A stretch of 5,718 bases of DNA from Candidatus Gottesmanbacteria bacterium (GCA_016218275.1 JACREK010000127.1:1-5718); one strand, 5' to 3'; shown: positions 1 through 5,642, numbered from the stretch's first letter. A program made the numbers and translations. The notes: generated by a model not told the origin, from the letters alone.

Positions 1-468
1 ATTCCGATTGCTTACGGAAAAGGAGTGGTGGGTTGGATAGGAAATAATAAAATTACAAAACTTGATGAAGAATTAGTCCATCGATTATTATCTCCCTTGG
101 GGCTTTTGCTTAAATGCAAAACTGATGAAGCTTTGGAGAAGTTAAGTATGATTTCCGGTTGTGGCGCGGGTTATGTATCTTATTTTATGAAAAATCTGAA
201 GAAAGTTGCCCAAAAGTATGGATTTTCAGAAAATGAAGCATATAAAATCGTTCTTATGACTTTCTTAGGCACTGTCTATCATTTACAATCTACTGGTCTT
301 CAATTTGAAGAGATGTTGACAGCTATAGCTACCAAAGGAGGGATAACTGAGGAAGTGGTAAAAAGTCTTGATGAAAGAAAATTCTATCAGATCTTTGAAA
401 AAAGCATAAACAACGGATATGTTAAAATAGGGAAAATAACAAAGGAGCTGGAAAATGAAAACTTTTGA
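1..468 (+). CDS. proC: Pyrroline-5-carboxylate reductase, C-terminal part (5' end outside the window)
   Basis: The enzyme reduces 1-pyrroline-5-carboxylate to proline with NAD(P)H, the last step of proline synthesis, in the cytoplasm. The frame is open from base 1, so the 155 visible residues are only the C-terminal part; the N-terminal Rossmann NAD(P)-binding domain is missing because of the window edge. Visible residues 1-10 (IPIAYGKGVV) match the end of that domain. Residues 52-58 (SGCGAGY) correspond to the family motif SGSGPAY, and TKGGIT at 111-116 corresponds to SPGGTT, the signature of the helical dimerisation domain. Both motifs diverge from the usual form, so a divergent ProC or ProC-like paralogue is possible. 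The GTG at 25 is not the start, since homology continues upstream of it. The gene overlaps proS by 14 bases, so the two are probably cotranscribed and translationally coupled. Recognition is from motif memory, not from a search. Confidence 0.83.
   Translation: MPIAYGKGVVGWIGNNKITKLDEELVHRLLSPLGLLLKCKTDEALEKLSMISGCGAGYVSYFMKNLKKVAQKYGFSENEAYKIVLMTFLGTVYHLQSTGLQFEEMLTAIATKGGITEEVVKSLDERKFYQIFEKSINNGYVKIGKITKELENENF
441..447 (+). promoter_or_regulatory. Shine-Dalgarno site of proS
   Basis: AAAGGAG lies seven bases before the ATG at 455, inside the end of proC. It fixes the proS start and shows that the host uses Shine-Dalgarno initiation for a gene inside an operon. This contrasts with the three promoter-proximal starts in the window, which have no such site. 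Confidence 0.8.
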
Positions 469-1900
469 TAAGAAGGAAATAAAGAAAAAATCTACAGATT
501 TTGACCGATGGTATACGGATGTTATTCTTCGCGGAGAACTGGCCGATTATTCTCCTGTCAAAGGTTGCATGATTATCCGCCCTTACGGTTATGAGATTTG
601 GGAAAGAATTCAGTCATTTCTTGACGGGAAATTTAAAGGGTTGGGTGTAAAGAACGCCTATTTTCCTCTTTTTATCCCCAACAGTTTCCTCAAAAAAGAA
701 AAAGAACATGTGGAAGGATTTTCACCCCAATTGGCAGTAGTAACTATTGGCGGGGGAGAAAAATTAGCAGAACCTCTGGTGGTCAGACCAACTTCAGAAA
801 CTATCATGTATGATGCCTATTCTCGCTGGATCCAAAGCTGGCGGGATTTGCCGCTTCTTCTTAATCTTTGGAACAATGTAGTCCGTTGGGAAAAAAGGAC
901 TTATTTATTTCTGCGCACTACCGAATTTTTATGGCAGGAAGGACACACCGCTCATGCTTCGTTTGAAGATGCGGATAATTTTGCTAAAAAAATTCTGGAG
1001 ATTTATAAAAAATTCGATGAAGAAATTTTGGCAATTCCGGTTTTAGTAGGAAGGAAATCCCAGAGCGAAAAATTCCCCGGAGCTTCCATTACCTATGCCC
1101 TTGAATCATTGATGCCTGATGGAAAAGTGATTCAGATGGGTACCTCTCATCATCTGGGAGACAACTTTGCCAAAGCTTTCAATATAAGATATCTGGATAA
1201 AAAAGGACAACTTCAATATGTTTTCCAAACCAGTTGGGCAGAAACCACCCGGGTGATTGGCGCTCTTATTATGTCCCATGGAGATGACCAGGGGTTAGTA
1301 TTACCGCCGAAGATCACACCAATACAGGTAATAATTATTCCTGTGTCTCGATCTGATGCGGCCGTCCAAAAGTGCGACAATATTAGGAAAGAATTGGAAG
1401 CAGATGGGATTAGAGTAAAAATAGATAACAGGGAAGAAAAGACTGTGGGTTGGAAATTTAACGAATGGGAATTGAAAGGCGTTCCGATTCGCATAGAAGT
1501 TGGAGAAAATGAAATTAAAAATAACGAGTTGACTATCTATCGAAGGGATTTAAATCAAAAATCAATCCGCCAGCTGGCGGACAAAAATCAAAAATACATA
1601 TCAAATATTAAAGATTTATTAGATGAGATACAAAAAGCATTATTTGAGAAGATGAAAAAGTTTAGGGAAGAGAATACCCATGAAGTTTCCTCGTATGATG
1701 AGTTTAAGGAAATCATGAAGACAAAAAAAGGTTTGATTTATGCTTTCTGGTGTGAAGATGCAAATTGTGAGGCGAAAATAAAAGCAGAGACGAAAGCCTC
1801 AACCAGGGTATTGCCTTTGGATGCCAAAAAAGAGCAAGGCCGCTGTATTTATTGCGGCAAAGTTGCCTCCCACCGCTGGTATTTTGCCCAAGCATATTGA
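455..1900 (+). CDS. proS: Prolyl-tRNA synthetase, archaeal/Thermus type
   Basis: This class II synthetase attaches proline to tRNA-Pro. At 481 residues it is close to the roughly 477 of the Thermus thermophilus enzyme and aligns with it from memory over the whole length. It has no editing insertion between motifs 2 and 3, as expected for the type. Seen in order: RPYGYEIWE (42-50); VVRPTSET (109-116); motif 2 LRTTEFLWQEGHTAH (153-167); GTSHHLGDNFA (229-239); motif 3 around R266 followed by HGDDQGLVLPP (275-285); an anticodon-binding domain from about 288; and a C-terminal zinc-type domain with C433, C438, C464 and C467. The protein ends in a tyrosine (FAQAY), the family's conserved terminus, so the TGA is a genuine stop. 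The motif 3 segment reads WAETTR where WGxxxR is more usual. The ATG at 455 has a Shine-Dalgarno site seven bases upstream. A 16-base palindrome lies in the codons of the variable loop around residues 368-379. Confidence 0.96.
   Translation: MKTFDKKEIKKKSTDFDRWYTDVILRGELADYSPVKGCMIIRPYGYEIWERIQSFLDGKFKGLGVKNAYFPLFIPNSFLKKEKEHVEGFSPQLAVVTIGGGEKLAEPLVVRPTSETIMYDAYSRWIQSWRDLPLLLNLWNNVVRWEKRTYLFLRTTEFLWQEGHTAHASFEDADNFAKKILEIYKKFDEEILAIPVLVGRKSQSEKFPGASITYALESLMPDGKVIQMGTSHHLGDNFAKAFNIRYLDKKGQLQYVFQTSWAETTRVIGALIMSHGDDQGLVLPPKITPIQVIIIPVSRSDAAVQKCDNIRKELEADGIRVKIDNREEKTVGWKFNEWELKGVPIRIEVGENEIKNNELTIYRRDLNQKSIRQLADKNQKYISNIKDLLDEIQKALFEKMKKFREENTHEVSSYDEFKEIMKTKKGLIYAFWCEDANCEAKIKAETKASTRVLPLDAKKEQGRCIYCGKVASHRWYFAQAY
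1556..1591 (+). repeat. Perfect 16-base palindrome abutted by 10-base direct repeats, inside proS
   Basis: TCCGCCAGCTGGCGGA at 1566-1581 is its own reverse complement. It is abutted on both sides by the same 10 bases, CAAAAATCAA (1556-1565 and 1582-1591). The stretch is GC-rich in an AT-rich context and encodes residues around QKSIRQLADKNQK of proS, a loop that is variable in the family. The arrangement looks like a small inserted element with a target duplication. However, palindrome plus one repeat is 26 bases, not a multiple of three, so a single clean insertion would have shifted the frame. The structure is seen directly; its origin is inference. Confidence 0.75.
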
Positions 1901-1965
1901 CATCGGAGCATAAGCGTTTTGTTTGAGAATTAGTATACTTTTTTCCGTTTTATCTTCAAATCTAT

Positions 1966-1971
1966 TATAAT
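1966..1971 (+). promoter_or_regulatory. -10 box of the HD-domain gene, leaderless start predicted
   Basis: A consensus TATAAT sits eight bases before the ATG at 1980, in the 79-base gap after proS. Transcription would begin at or within a few bases of the ATG, leaving no room for a ribosome binding site. The intervening CACCTCTC has no Shine-Dalgarno character. No good -35 box is found at 16 to 18 bases spacing (best about 1943-1948, TTCCGT). The rest of the gap shows no hairpin followed by a T-run, so no terminator for proS is evident. Confidence 0.65.
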
Positions 1972-1979
1972 CACCTCTC

Positions 1980-3950
1980 ATGAGCAGGATTGAGACGTTT
2001 TTTCGTACTCCCATACTGACTGATAGAACTAAACCTCACTTTGAAATTGATGAAGTTAGAGAAGTAATATTTTGGGCTCCTTCGGATTTATCTTCTTTTA
2101 GTAAATTTGGTGTATTGCCGGACAGGAGCCCTTTCAATTATTTCTATGAAGAATGTGAATGGAATCCTATAATCAAGAAGAAAATCACAGAGTTTATGGA
2201 ACGGGTGGAACATACTGGAATTTATACATCCGATGAGAGAGATTTGATAGGAAGAGCTTTGATTATGGCAACCGTTGCCCACCAATATAATTATGACACT
2301 GAATCCAGGTATAGAAAGAAAACTTTTCCTGATACAGATGAAGCTGTACCATATATATTTCACCCGATAGAAATTGCCAAGCGATTAGTTATGGATGGCT
2401 TTGATTGGATTACTGTAGCTGCATCACTTTTGCATGATGTGCCGGAGGATGCCGATTTGGGAGATGGTATGAATACGAAAGAGGATTGGTTGAGGTTGAT
2501 AAGAAATGAGTTTAATTTTGCCGGAAGAATCAATAATATCAAAGTTGGCATAAACCAGGATACAGAAGCAGGAGATCTGTTAGTTGATTTGATAGATGGA
2601 GTAACAGAGAAGAAGTTTGATTTTTCGGCCGGTGAAAAAGATAGAGAAGAATATCTTAGAATTCGGGAGACACCTCTTTATAAAATAATATTTTCTTTTG
2701 TAGAAAGAGGTGGTCAAAGTAATCCAAAAGCAAACGCTAGGGAAGTTTCGTATGAAGAGAAATATGCAATTGCATCAGTTACTCATAATCTCGAATTTTT
2801 ATTTAATACCGCTCTTAAATCTCCTGATCATTGGAGAATATTTATACTGAAAATTGCAGATATCTGGCATAATTTTCAATCGATAGAGATGATAAAGTCT
2901 ACCAAGATATTAAGAGGAAAAATTGCCGCAAATTTGGCTGAATGGATGGGTTGGTATGAAATGAGGAGTGAAATTATCAGGATGTTGGCAGAGGAAACGG
3001 ATACCACCTCTCCTTATTCGCCTGATTTAGGTGGTAAAGTATCTCCTTCATCAAGTGATTCGAACGTTGATAAAGATTTGGAAAGGATTGAGAAAGATGC
3101 GGAAACGATAATAGGGAAGCTTACACAAAGAACTGGTTGGAGTAGTTTAAAGCGTGCCGAAATTAGGGCAGGTTGGCCGGTAGACTGCAGGGAAGATTTT
3201 AGAATGTTGTATCATAGTAAACCCAATTGGAAATCCGCTGAAGCTGTTGATATCACCAGTTTGCCAGTTCCGGAAGTGATAGTGAAGATAGAAGATCTGA
3301 AAAATCTAGATACGAGGTTGGAAGAGAATGATCTATTCCGACTTCGTAAAAGTCTGGGTGTTGTGAAAGTACCGAGGAAGAAATTGGTACAAGGTTATTC
3401 GCCTGCTCGCTTTTCTCGTCATGATACCAACATTTCGCAATTTTTAAGGAATGCTTTCGGCAGAGTAAGATATGATTATACTGCAACGATTGGTAATGAA
3501 TCATCTTTCGGATTCCGTCTGGAAGATAGCAGCCAACCTTATATTATCGATCTTTTCAGAGGCAATTCTTCCGTTACACCTGAGGCGATACCAGAAGCAG
3601 GTTTATTCAATAACCGGTTACAAGGTGTTGATCCGGAGCTTTGGCGCTATCATTTAGTAAGGTTGATTCCTTTATTTTATGACCTGAATACACCTTTTTC
3701 CAGAGGGGAGATACCTTCTGACGTTTATGCTTTGAGTTGGAGGGGTGACTTTCTTATAGTTGATGGTAGCCGTAATAATTTAAAAAAGATAGCGCAGATT
3801 ATGGGAGAAGAAGTGGGGGATGAAATAGAAGTGATGAGATTAAATGGTCGTATGGAAAAATTTTCTTCAACTAAGCCAATCAGTACTCACTTATCATATT
3901 ATGGAGATTCTATACGTGACAGATTAGAAATATTTCCGGTGAGAAAATAA
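1980..3950 (+). CDS. RelA/SpoT-type HD hydrolase-domain protein with an unknown C-terminal region
   Basis: The protein has 656 residues. Residues about 85-335 match the HD hydrolase domain of the RelA/SpoT family, which removes pyrophosphate from (p)ppGpp. Metal-site residues are present: H128 (YIFHP), H152-D153 and D294 (KIAD). The catalytic pair E156-D157 is in LLHDVPED, and N298 and S301 follow D294 at the spacing of the Rel family. DGVTEK at 206-211 matches the GVTK turn. About seven extra residues separate the basic RKK (112-114) from the HP motif. A serine-rich linker lies near 343-363. The synthetase domain (for example the GYQSLHT motif), TGS and ACT domains are not recognisable, and residues about 365-656 match nothing I know. 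There is no signal peptide or membrane segment, so it is probably cytoplasmic. Alarmone hydrolysis is inferred; another nucleotide substrate is possible. It is a single gene with its own -10 box. Confidence 0.8.
   Translation: MSRIETFFRTPILTDRTKPHFEIDEVREVIFWAPSDLSSFSKFGVLPDRSPFNYFYEECEWNPIIKKKITEFMERVEHTGIYTSDERDLIGRALIMATVAHQYNYDTESRYRKKTFPDTDEAVPYIFHPIEIAKRLVMDGFDWITVAASLLHDVPEDADLGDGMNTKEDWLRLIRNEFNFAGRINNIKVGINQDTEAGDLLVDLIDGVTEKKFDFSAGEKDREEYLRIRETPLYKIIFSFVERGGQSNPKANAREVSYEEKYAIASVTHNLEFLFNTALKSPDHWRIFILKIADIWHNFQSIEMIKSTKILRGKIAANLAEWMGWYEMRSEIIRMLAEETDTTSPYSPDLGGKVSPSSSDSNVDKDLERIEKDAETIIGKLTQRTGWSSLKRAEIRAGWPVDCREDFRMLYHSKPNWKSAEAVDITSLPVPEVIVKIEDLKNLDTRLEENDLFRLRKSLGVVKVPRKKLVQGYSPARFSRHDTNISQFLRNAFGRVRYDYTATIGNESSFGFRLEDSSQPYIIDLFRGNSSVTPEAIPEAGLFNNRLQGVDPELWRYHLVRLIPLFYDLNTPFSRGEIPSDVYALSWRGDFLIVDGSRNNLKKIAQIMGEEVGDEIEVMRLNGRMEKFSSTKPISTHLSYYGDSIRDRLEIFPVRK
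3002..3036 (+). repeat. Short inverted repeat in the interdomain linker of the HD protein gene
   Basis: TACCACCT (3002-3009) and AGGTGGTA (3029-3036) are exact reverse complements with a 19-base loop. They encode part of the low-complexity linker between the HD domain and the unknown region. This could be a decayed palindromic insertion or chance. No second copy is visible in the window. Confidence 0.35.
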
Positions 3951-3980
3951 TTTTTTGCGCTTAGACACCTTGTTTATTTA

Positions 3981-4004
3981 CTACGCACGACCCCTGGGGT
4001 TGAG
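3981..4004 (-). repeat. Palindrome copy 1, between the convergent genes
   Basis: Bases 3986-4004 match the consensus CTCAACCCCTGGGGTTGAG at 17 of 19 positions, with changes in the left arm. The copy ends five bases beyond the transposase stop codon. On the minus strand it continues GTCGTGCGTAG, resembling the plus-strand right flank of the other copies and suggesting inverted orientation. It could form a hairpin between the convergent genes, but neither side has a T-run, so it does not look like a standard intrinsic terminator. Confidence 0.7.
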
Positions 4005-4008
4005 ACTG

Positions 4009-4626
4009 CTAAAGAAAAGCAGAAATTATCCCGCGTTCGTTTTTATTGATTCCATCCTCTACGAAAGATTTATAGGAGCCAGCTGGATTTGTCTCCGAAA
4101 AGTAACTTAGTATTTGGTCTTTATCACATAATCCTTTTGTTTTATTGCAGTATTCATTGTAAGAAGACCAGGGATACTCTTTCAAACGACTGAGCTCAAC
4201 CCCTGGGGTTGAGCGTGGAGAAAAGTTTAGCTTTTCGATATCTTCAGAAATAGGATTCAGATGGATATAACGTGATAGATGGAGTAAATATTCGTCAGTT
4301 TCCACTAATTTCGCTCTAAATCTTTCTTGAAATAGACGTCCAACAAGTTCATGCTTTATATTAAAATATTTCGAATAACTAGTGCATAGAGTGAGCATAA
4401 ACTTTGTGATAGCATCCTCTTTTCGAGATTTTAAAAGAAGGTGGAAGTGATTAGACATAAGGCAGTAACACAATAATTCAATTTCAAATCGATCTTTATA
4501 TTCTTTAAGACGTCTTATAAAACGAAGGTAATCTTTAGTATCCAGAAATATACTATTTTTTCGATTGCCTCGATTATAAATGTGATAAGGCATATCAAGC
4601 TGAAATTGTCTTAGAGGAGTGGCCAT
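4009..4626 (-). CDS. REP-associated tyrosine transposase (RAYT, Y1/IS200-like HUH family)
   Basis: The protein has 205 residues. It belongs to the Y1 HUH single-strand nucleases related to IS200/IS605 transposases, which cut and join hairpin DNA through a tyrosine. Seen: PYHIYNRGNRK (13-23), the HUH motif in MSNHFHLLLK (57-66, H60 and H62), LFQERFRAKLVE (98-109), and DEYLLHLSRYIHLNP (111-125) with the candidate nucleophiles Y113 and Y120, then YPWSSY (151-156). The frame stays open upstream to 4878, but that part is antisense to the divergent gene and contains palindrome copy 3. The ATG at 4626 puts PYHIYNRG about 12 residues from the start, as usual for the family. There is no Shine-Dalgarno site; a promoter lies six bases upstream. 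Residues about 137-148 (SPRSTPGVELSR) come from an in-frame palindrome copy. The gene appears intact; whether the enzyme tolerates the insert is unknown. Confidence 0.9.
   Translation of the reverse strand: MATPLRQFQLDMPYHIYNRGNRKNSIFLDTKDYLRFIRRLKEYKDRFEIELLCYCLMSNHFHLLLKSRKEDAITKFMLTLCTSYSKYFNIKHELVGRLFQERFRAKLVETDEYLLHLSRYIHLNPISEDIEKLNFSPRSTPGVELSRLKEYPWSSYNEYCNKTKGLCDKDQILSYFSETNPAGSYKSFVEDGINKNERGIISAFL
4189..4220 (+). repeat. Palindrome copy 2, in frame inside the transposase gene
   Basis: CTCAACCCCTGGGGTTGAG at 4195-4213 is a perfect inverted repeat with 9-base arms and one central base, extendable by one G-C pair to 4194-4214. It shares ACTGA on its left and GCGTGGAG on its right with copy 3 (ACTGA, GCGGGGAT), so the repeated unit is about 32 bases. 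Read on the minus strand it adds about 12 codons (SPRSTPGVELSR) between the HLNP and YPWSSY motifs without breaking the frame. Confidence 0.88.
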
Positions 4627-4632
4627 AATTGG

Positions 4633-4661
4633 ATTATAAGAGAAAATTCCACTGAATTCAA
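4633..4661 (-). promoter_or_regulatory. Transposase promoter, -35 box partly made by palindrome copy 3
   Basis: On the minus strand, TTGAAT (4661-4656) and TATAAT (4638-4633) are separated by exactly 17 bases, and the ATG begins six bases after the -10 box. The start would be leaderless or nearly so. Five of the six -35 bases lie inside the palindrome arm. In this copy the outermost arm base is changed, giving TTGAA instead of TTGAG, which improves the box. A transposase that binds this palindrome could therefore repress its own promoter; this regulation is inference. Confidence 0.7.
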
Positions 4662-4697
4662 CCCCTGGGGTTGAGCGGGGATGGGGTTGAGCGGGGA
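4657..4697 (+). repeat. Palindrome copy 3 followed by a duplicated half copy
   Basis: Bases 4657-4675 match the 19-base palindrome with one change at the first base. The right arm plus flank, GGGGTTGAGCGGGGA (4667-4681), is repeated exactly at 4683-4697, one base further on. The copy lies in the 118-base gap between the divergent transposase and DHH genes and overlaps the transposase promoter. Confidence 0.85.
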
Positions 4698-4707
4698 GAG
4701 TATTACC

Positions 4708-4736
4708 TTGTTTATCTTCAGCTAAAGATTTAAAAT
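4708..4736 (+). promoter_or_regulatory. Promoter of the DHH-type gene, leaderless start predicted
   Basis: TTGTTT (4708-4713) and TAAAAT (4731-4736) are separated by 17 bases. The ATG at 4745 is eight bases after the -10 box, and there is no Shine-Dalgarno sequence before it (AGCTAAGT). The spacing equals that of the gene at 1980. This promoter is divergent from the transposase promoter and lies just beyond the half palindrome copy. Confidence 0.55.
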
Positions 4737-4744
4737 AGCTAAGT

Positions 4745-5632
4745 ATGAAAACTATCGTTACACATTTCTCTCCCGATGCTGATGCAGTCGCTTCCGTCTG
4801 GCTTTTGAAACGATTTTTGCCCGGTTGGAGTGAAGCGGAAATTGCTTTTGTTCCTGCCGGAAAAACTTTAAATGACACTGTAGTTGACAGCGATCCGGAA
4901 GTTTTGCATGTGGATACCGGACTGGGAAAATTGGATCACCATCAGACGGATGAGGACACATGTGCCGCAAGGAGAACGATGGAATATATTGCGGCACAAA
5001 TAACTCCCCTTAAACCCCCTCTTAAAGTAAGAGGGGGAAAGGGGGCGTTACTGAAACGCGGAGACTTTCCTGATGAAGCGTTGGAAAGAATGGTTGATAT
5101 AGTCAATGACATCGATCATTTTCAGGAAGTTTATTATCCCAACCCGACAGCCGATTTCTATGATTTTGGCTTGGTAGCAATGATGGACGGTTGGAAGCTT
5201 CTTTTTGCCGATGAACATCTGAAGGTAACCGAGATGGCATTTAGCGCTTTAGATGGTATCTATAAAACATTTCAGAATAAGGTTTGGGCTGAGGCAGAAA
5301 TAAAAGAAAATGGAGTTCCCTTTCAGACCAAATGGGGAAAAGGAATTGGGCTGGAGACCGTTAATGACGAAACGGTCAGACTTGCCCAAAAACAGGGATA
5401 TATATTGGCTGTTCGCAAAGATCCGCATAAAGATTATGTCAGGATTAAAGCTCTACCGGCCTCAAAAGTGGATTTAACTTCGTGTTACAATATATACAGG
5501 AAAAAAGACCCCGATGCCACTTGGTATCTTCATCCAAGCCGCAAAATGATGCTTAACGGTTCGATGAAGAATCCGGATGTCAGGCCGACAAAATTGACAT
5601 TGAGGGAGATTGTTGAAGTACTGAAGAAATAA
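4745..5632 (+). CDS. DHH-type phosphoesterase-like protein (MYG1/DHH-like)
   Basis: The protein has 295 residues. The N-terminal part carries the metal-binding motifs of the DHH superfamily: THFSPDADAVAS (6-17; H7, D11, D13), HVDTG (55-59, D57), DHHQ (64-67) and NDIDHF (121-126, D122 and D124). Members are manganese-dependent phosphodiesterases or exonucleases acting on nucleotides or nucleic acid ends; the substrate here cannot be told. The C-terminal ATWYLHPSRKMMLNGS (258-273) looks like a second conserved domain, possibly in the role of DHHA1, which pairs with DHH domains, but I cannot name it. Residues about 86-102 (ITPLKPPLKVRGGKGAL) are encoded by a 50-base palindromic element inserted in frame between DHHQ and NDID, probably as a surface loop. 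No signal peptide or membrane segment is seen. It starts at ATG 4745 under its own promoter and is followed by 86 bases of mostly repeat sequence. Confidence 0.8.
   Translation: MKTIVTHFSPDADAVASVWLLKRFLPGWSEAEIAFVPAGKTLNDTVVDSDPEVLHVDTGLGKLDHHQTDEDTCAARRTMEYIAAQITPLKPPLKVRGGKGALLKRGDFPDEALERMVDIVNDIDHFQEVYYPNPTADFYDFGLVAMMDGWKLLFADEHLKVTEMAFSALDGIYKTFQNKVWAEAEIKENGVPFQTKWGKGIGLETVNDETVRLAQKQGYILAVRKDPHKDYVRIKALPASKVDLTSCYNIYRKKDPDATWYLHPSRKMMLNGSMKNPDVRPTKLTLREIVEVLKK
5001..5050 (+). repeat. 50-base nested palindromic element, in frame inside the DHH-type gene
   Basis: The inner stem is perfect: CCCCCTCTTA (5015-5024) and TAAGAGGGGG (5028-5037) around an AAG loop. The outer part is an imperfect stem ending in TAAC (5001-5004) and GTTA (5047-5050). 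It encodes the peptide TPLKPPLKVRGGKG. From memory, closely similar peptides turn up as repeat-derived segments in many unrelated bacterial genomes, so this is probably a member of a widespread palindromic family. The gene stays in frame across it. Confidence 0.82.
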
Positions 5633-5642
5633 TAAATATTAA

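Larger units (their letters stand above)
3981..4697. mobile_element. Putative REP-RAYT unit (transposase flanked by palindrome copies)
   Basis: A REP-associated tyrosine transposase gene lies between palindrome copies at its 3' side (3986-4004) and its promoter side (4657-4675), with a third copy inside it (4195-4213). Read outward, the left copy is followed on the minus strand by CGTGCGTAG. The right copies are followed on the plus strand by GCGTGGAG and GCGGGGAT, with GCGGGGAG after the half copy. The outer copies may therefore be inverted with respect to each other, like element ends. RAYT genes are known to sit beside the palindromic repeats they act on. The limits given are approximate, and no target duplication was found. 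Confidence 0.6.

Noticed and set aside
25..27. GTG with AGGAG just before it as a start of the first gene
   Set aside because: The AGGAG overlaps the GTG, leaving no spacing, and ProC homology (IPIAYGKGVV) continues upstream to base 1, so the gene is cut by the window edge.
1213..1494. Minus-strand open frame inside proS
   Set aside because: It lies opposite a strongly conserved gene, has no recognisable protein motif, and no convincing promoter or ribosome binding site was seen.
1839..1858. GCCGC/GCGGC hairpin near the end of proS as a terminator
   Set aside because: It encodes the CIYCG zinc-type motif, lies before the stop codon and has no T-run.
1898..1900. TGA read as glycine (alternative code of some candidate phyla)
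   Set aside because: The TGA follows the conserved terminal tyrosine of the synthetase exactly, so it acts as a stop.
1799..2014. Minus-strand open frame across the end of proS and the start of the HD gene
   Set aside because: It is antisense to two well-supported genes and has no family resemblance.
3472..3657. Plus-strand 61-codon open frame inside the HD protein gene
   Set aside because: It is a shadow of the 656-residue frame with no recognisable features.
3986..4004. Palindrome copy 1 as a bidirectional intrinsic terminator
   Set aside because: Position and stem are suitable, but neither side is followed by a run of T; a non-standard role cannot be excluded.
3986..4697. CRISPR array from the repeated palindrome
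   Set aside because: Only three copies with spacings of about 190 and 440 bases, one inside a gene; this is the RAYT/REP pattern, not a regular array.
4627..4878. N-terminal extension of the transposase frame up to 4878
   Set aside because: The added residues are antisense to the DHH-type gene, include a palindrome copy and match no RAYT domain. The ATG at 4626 fits the family and has a promoter just upstream.
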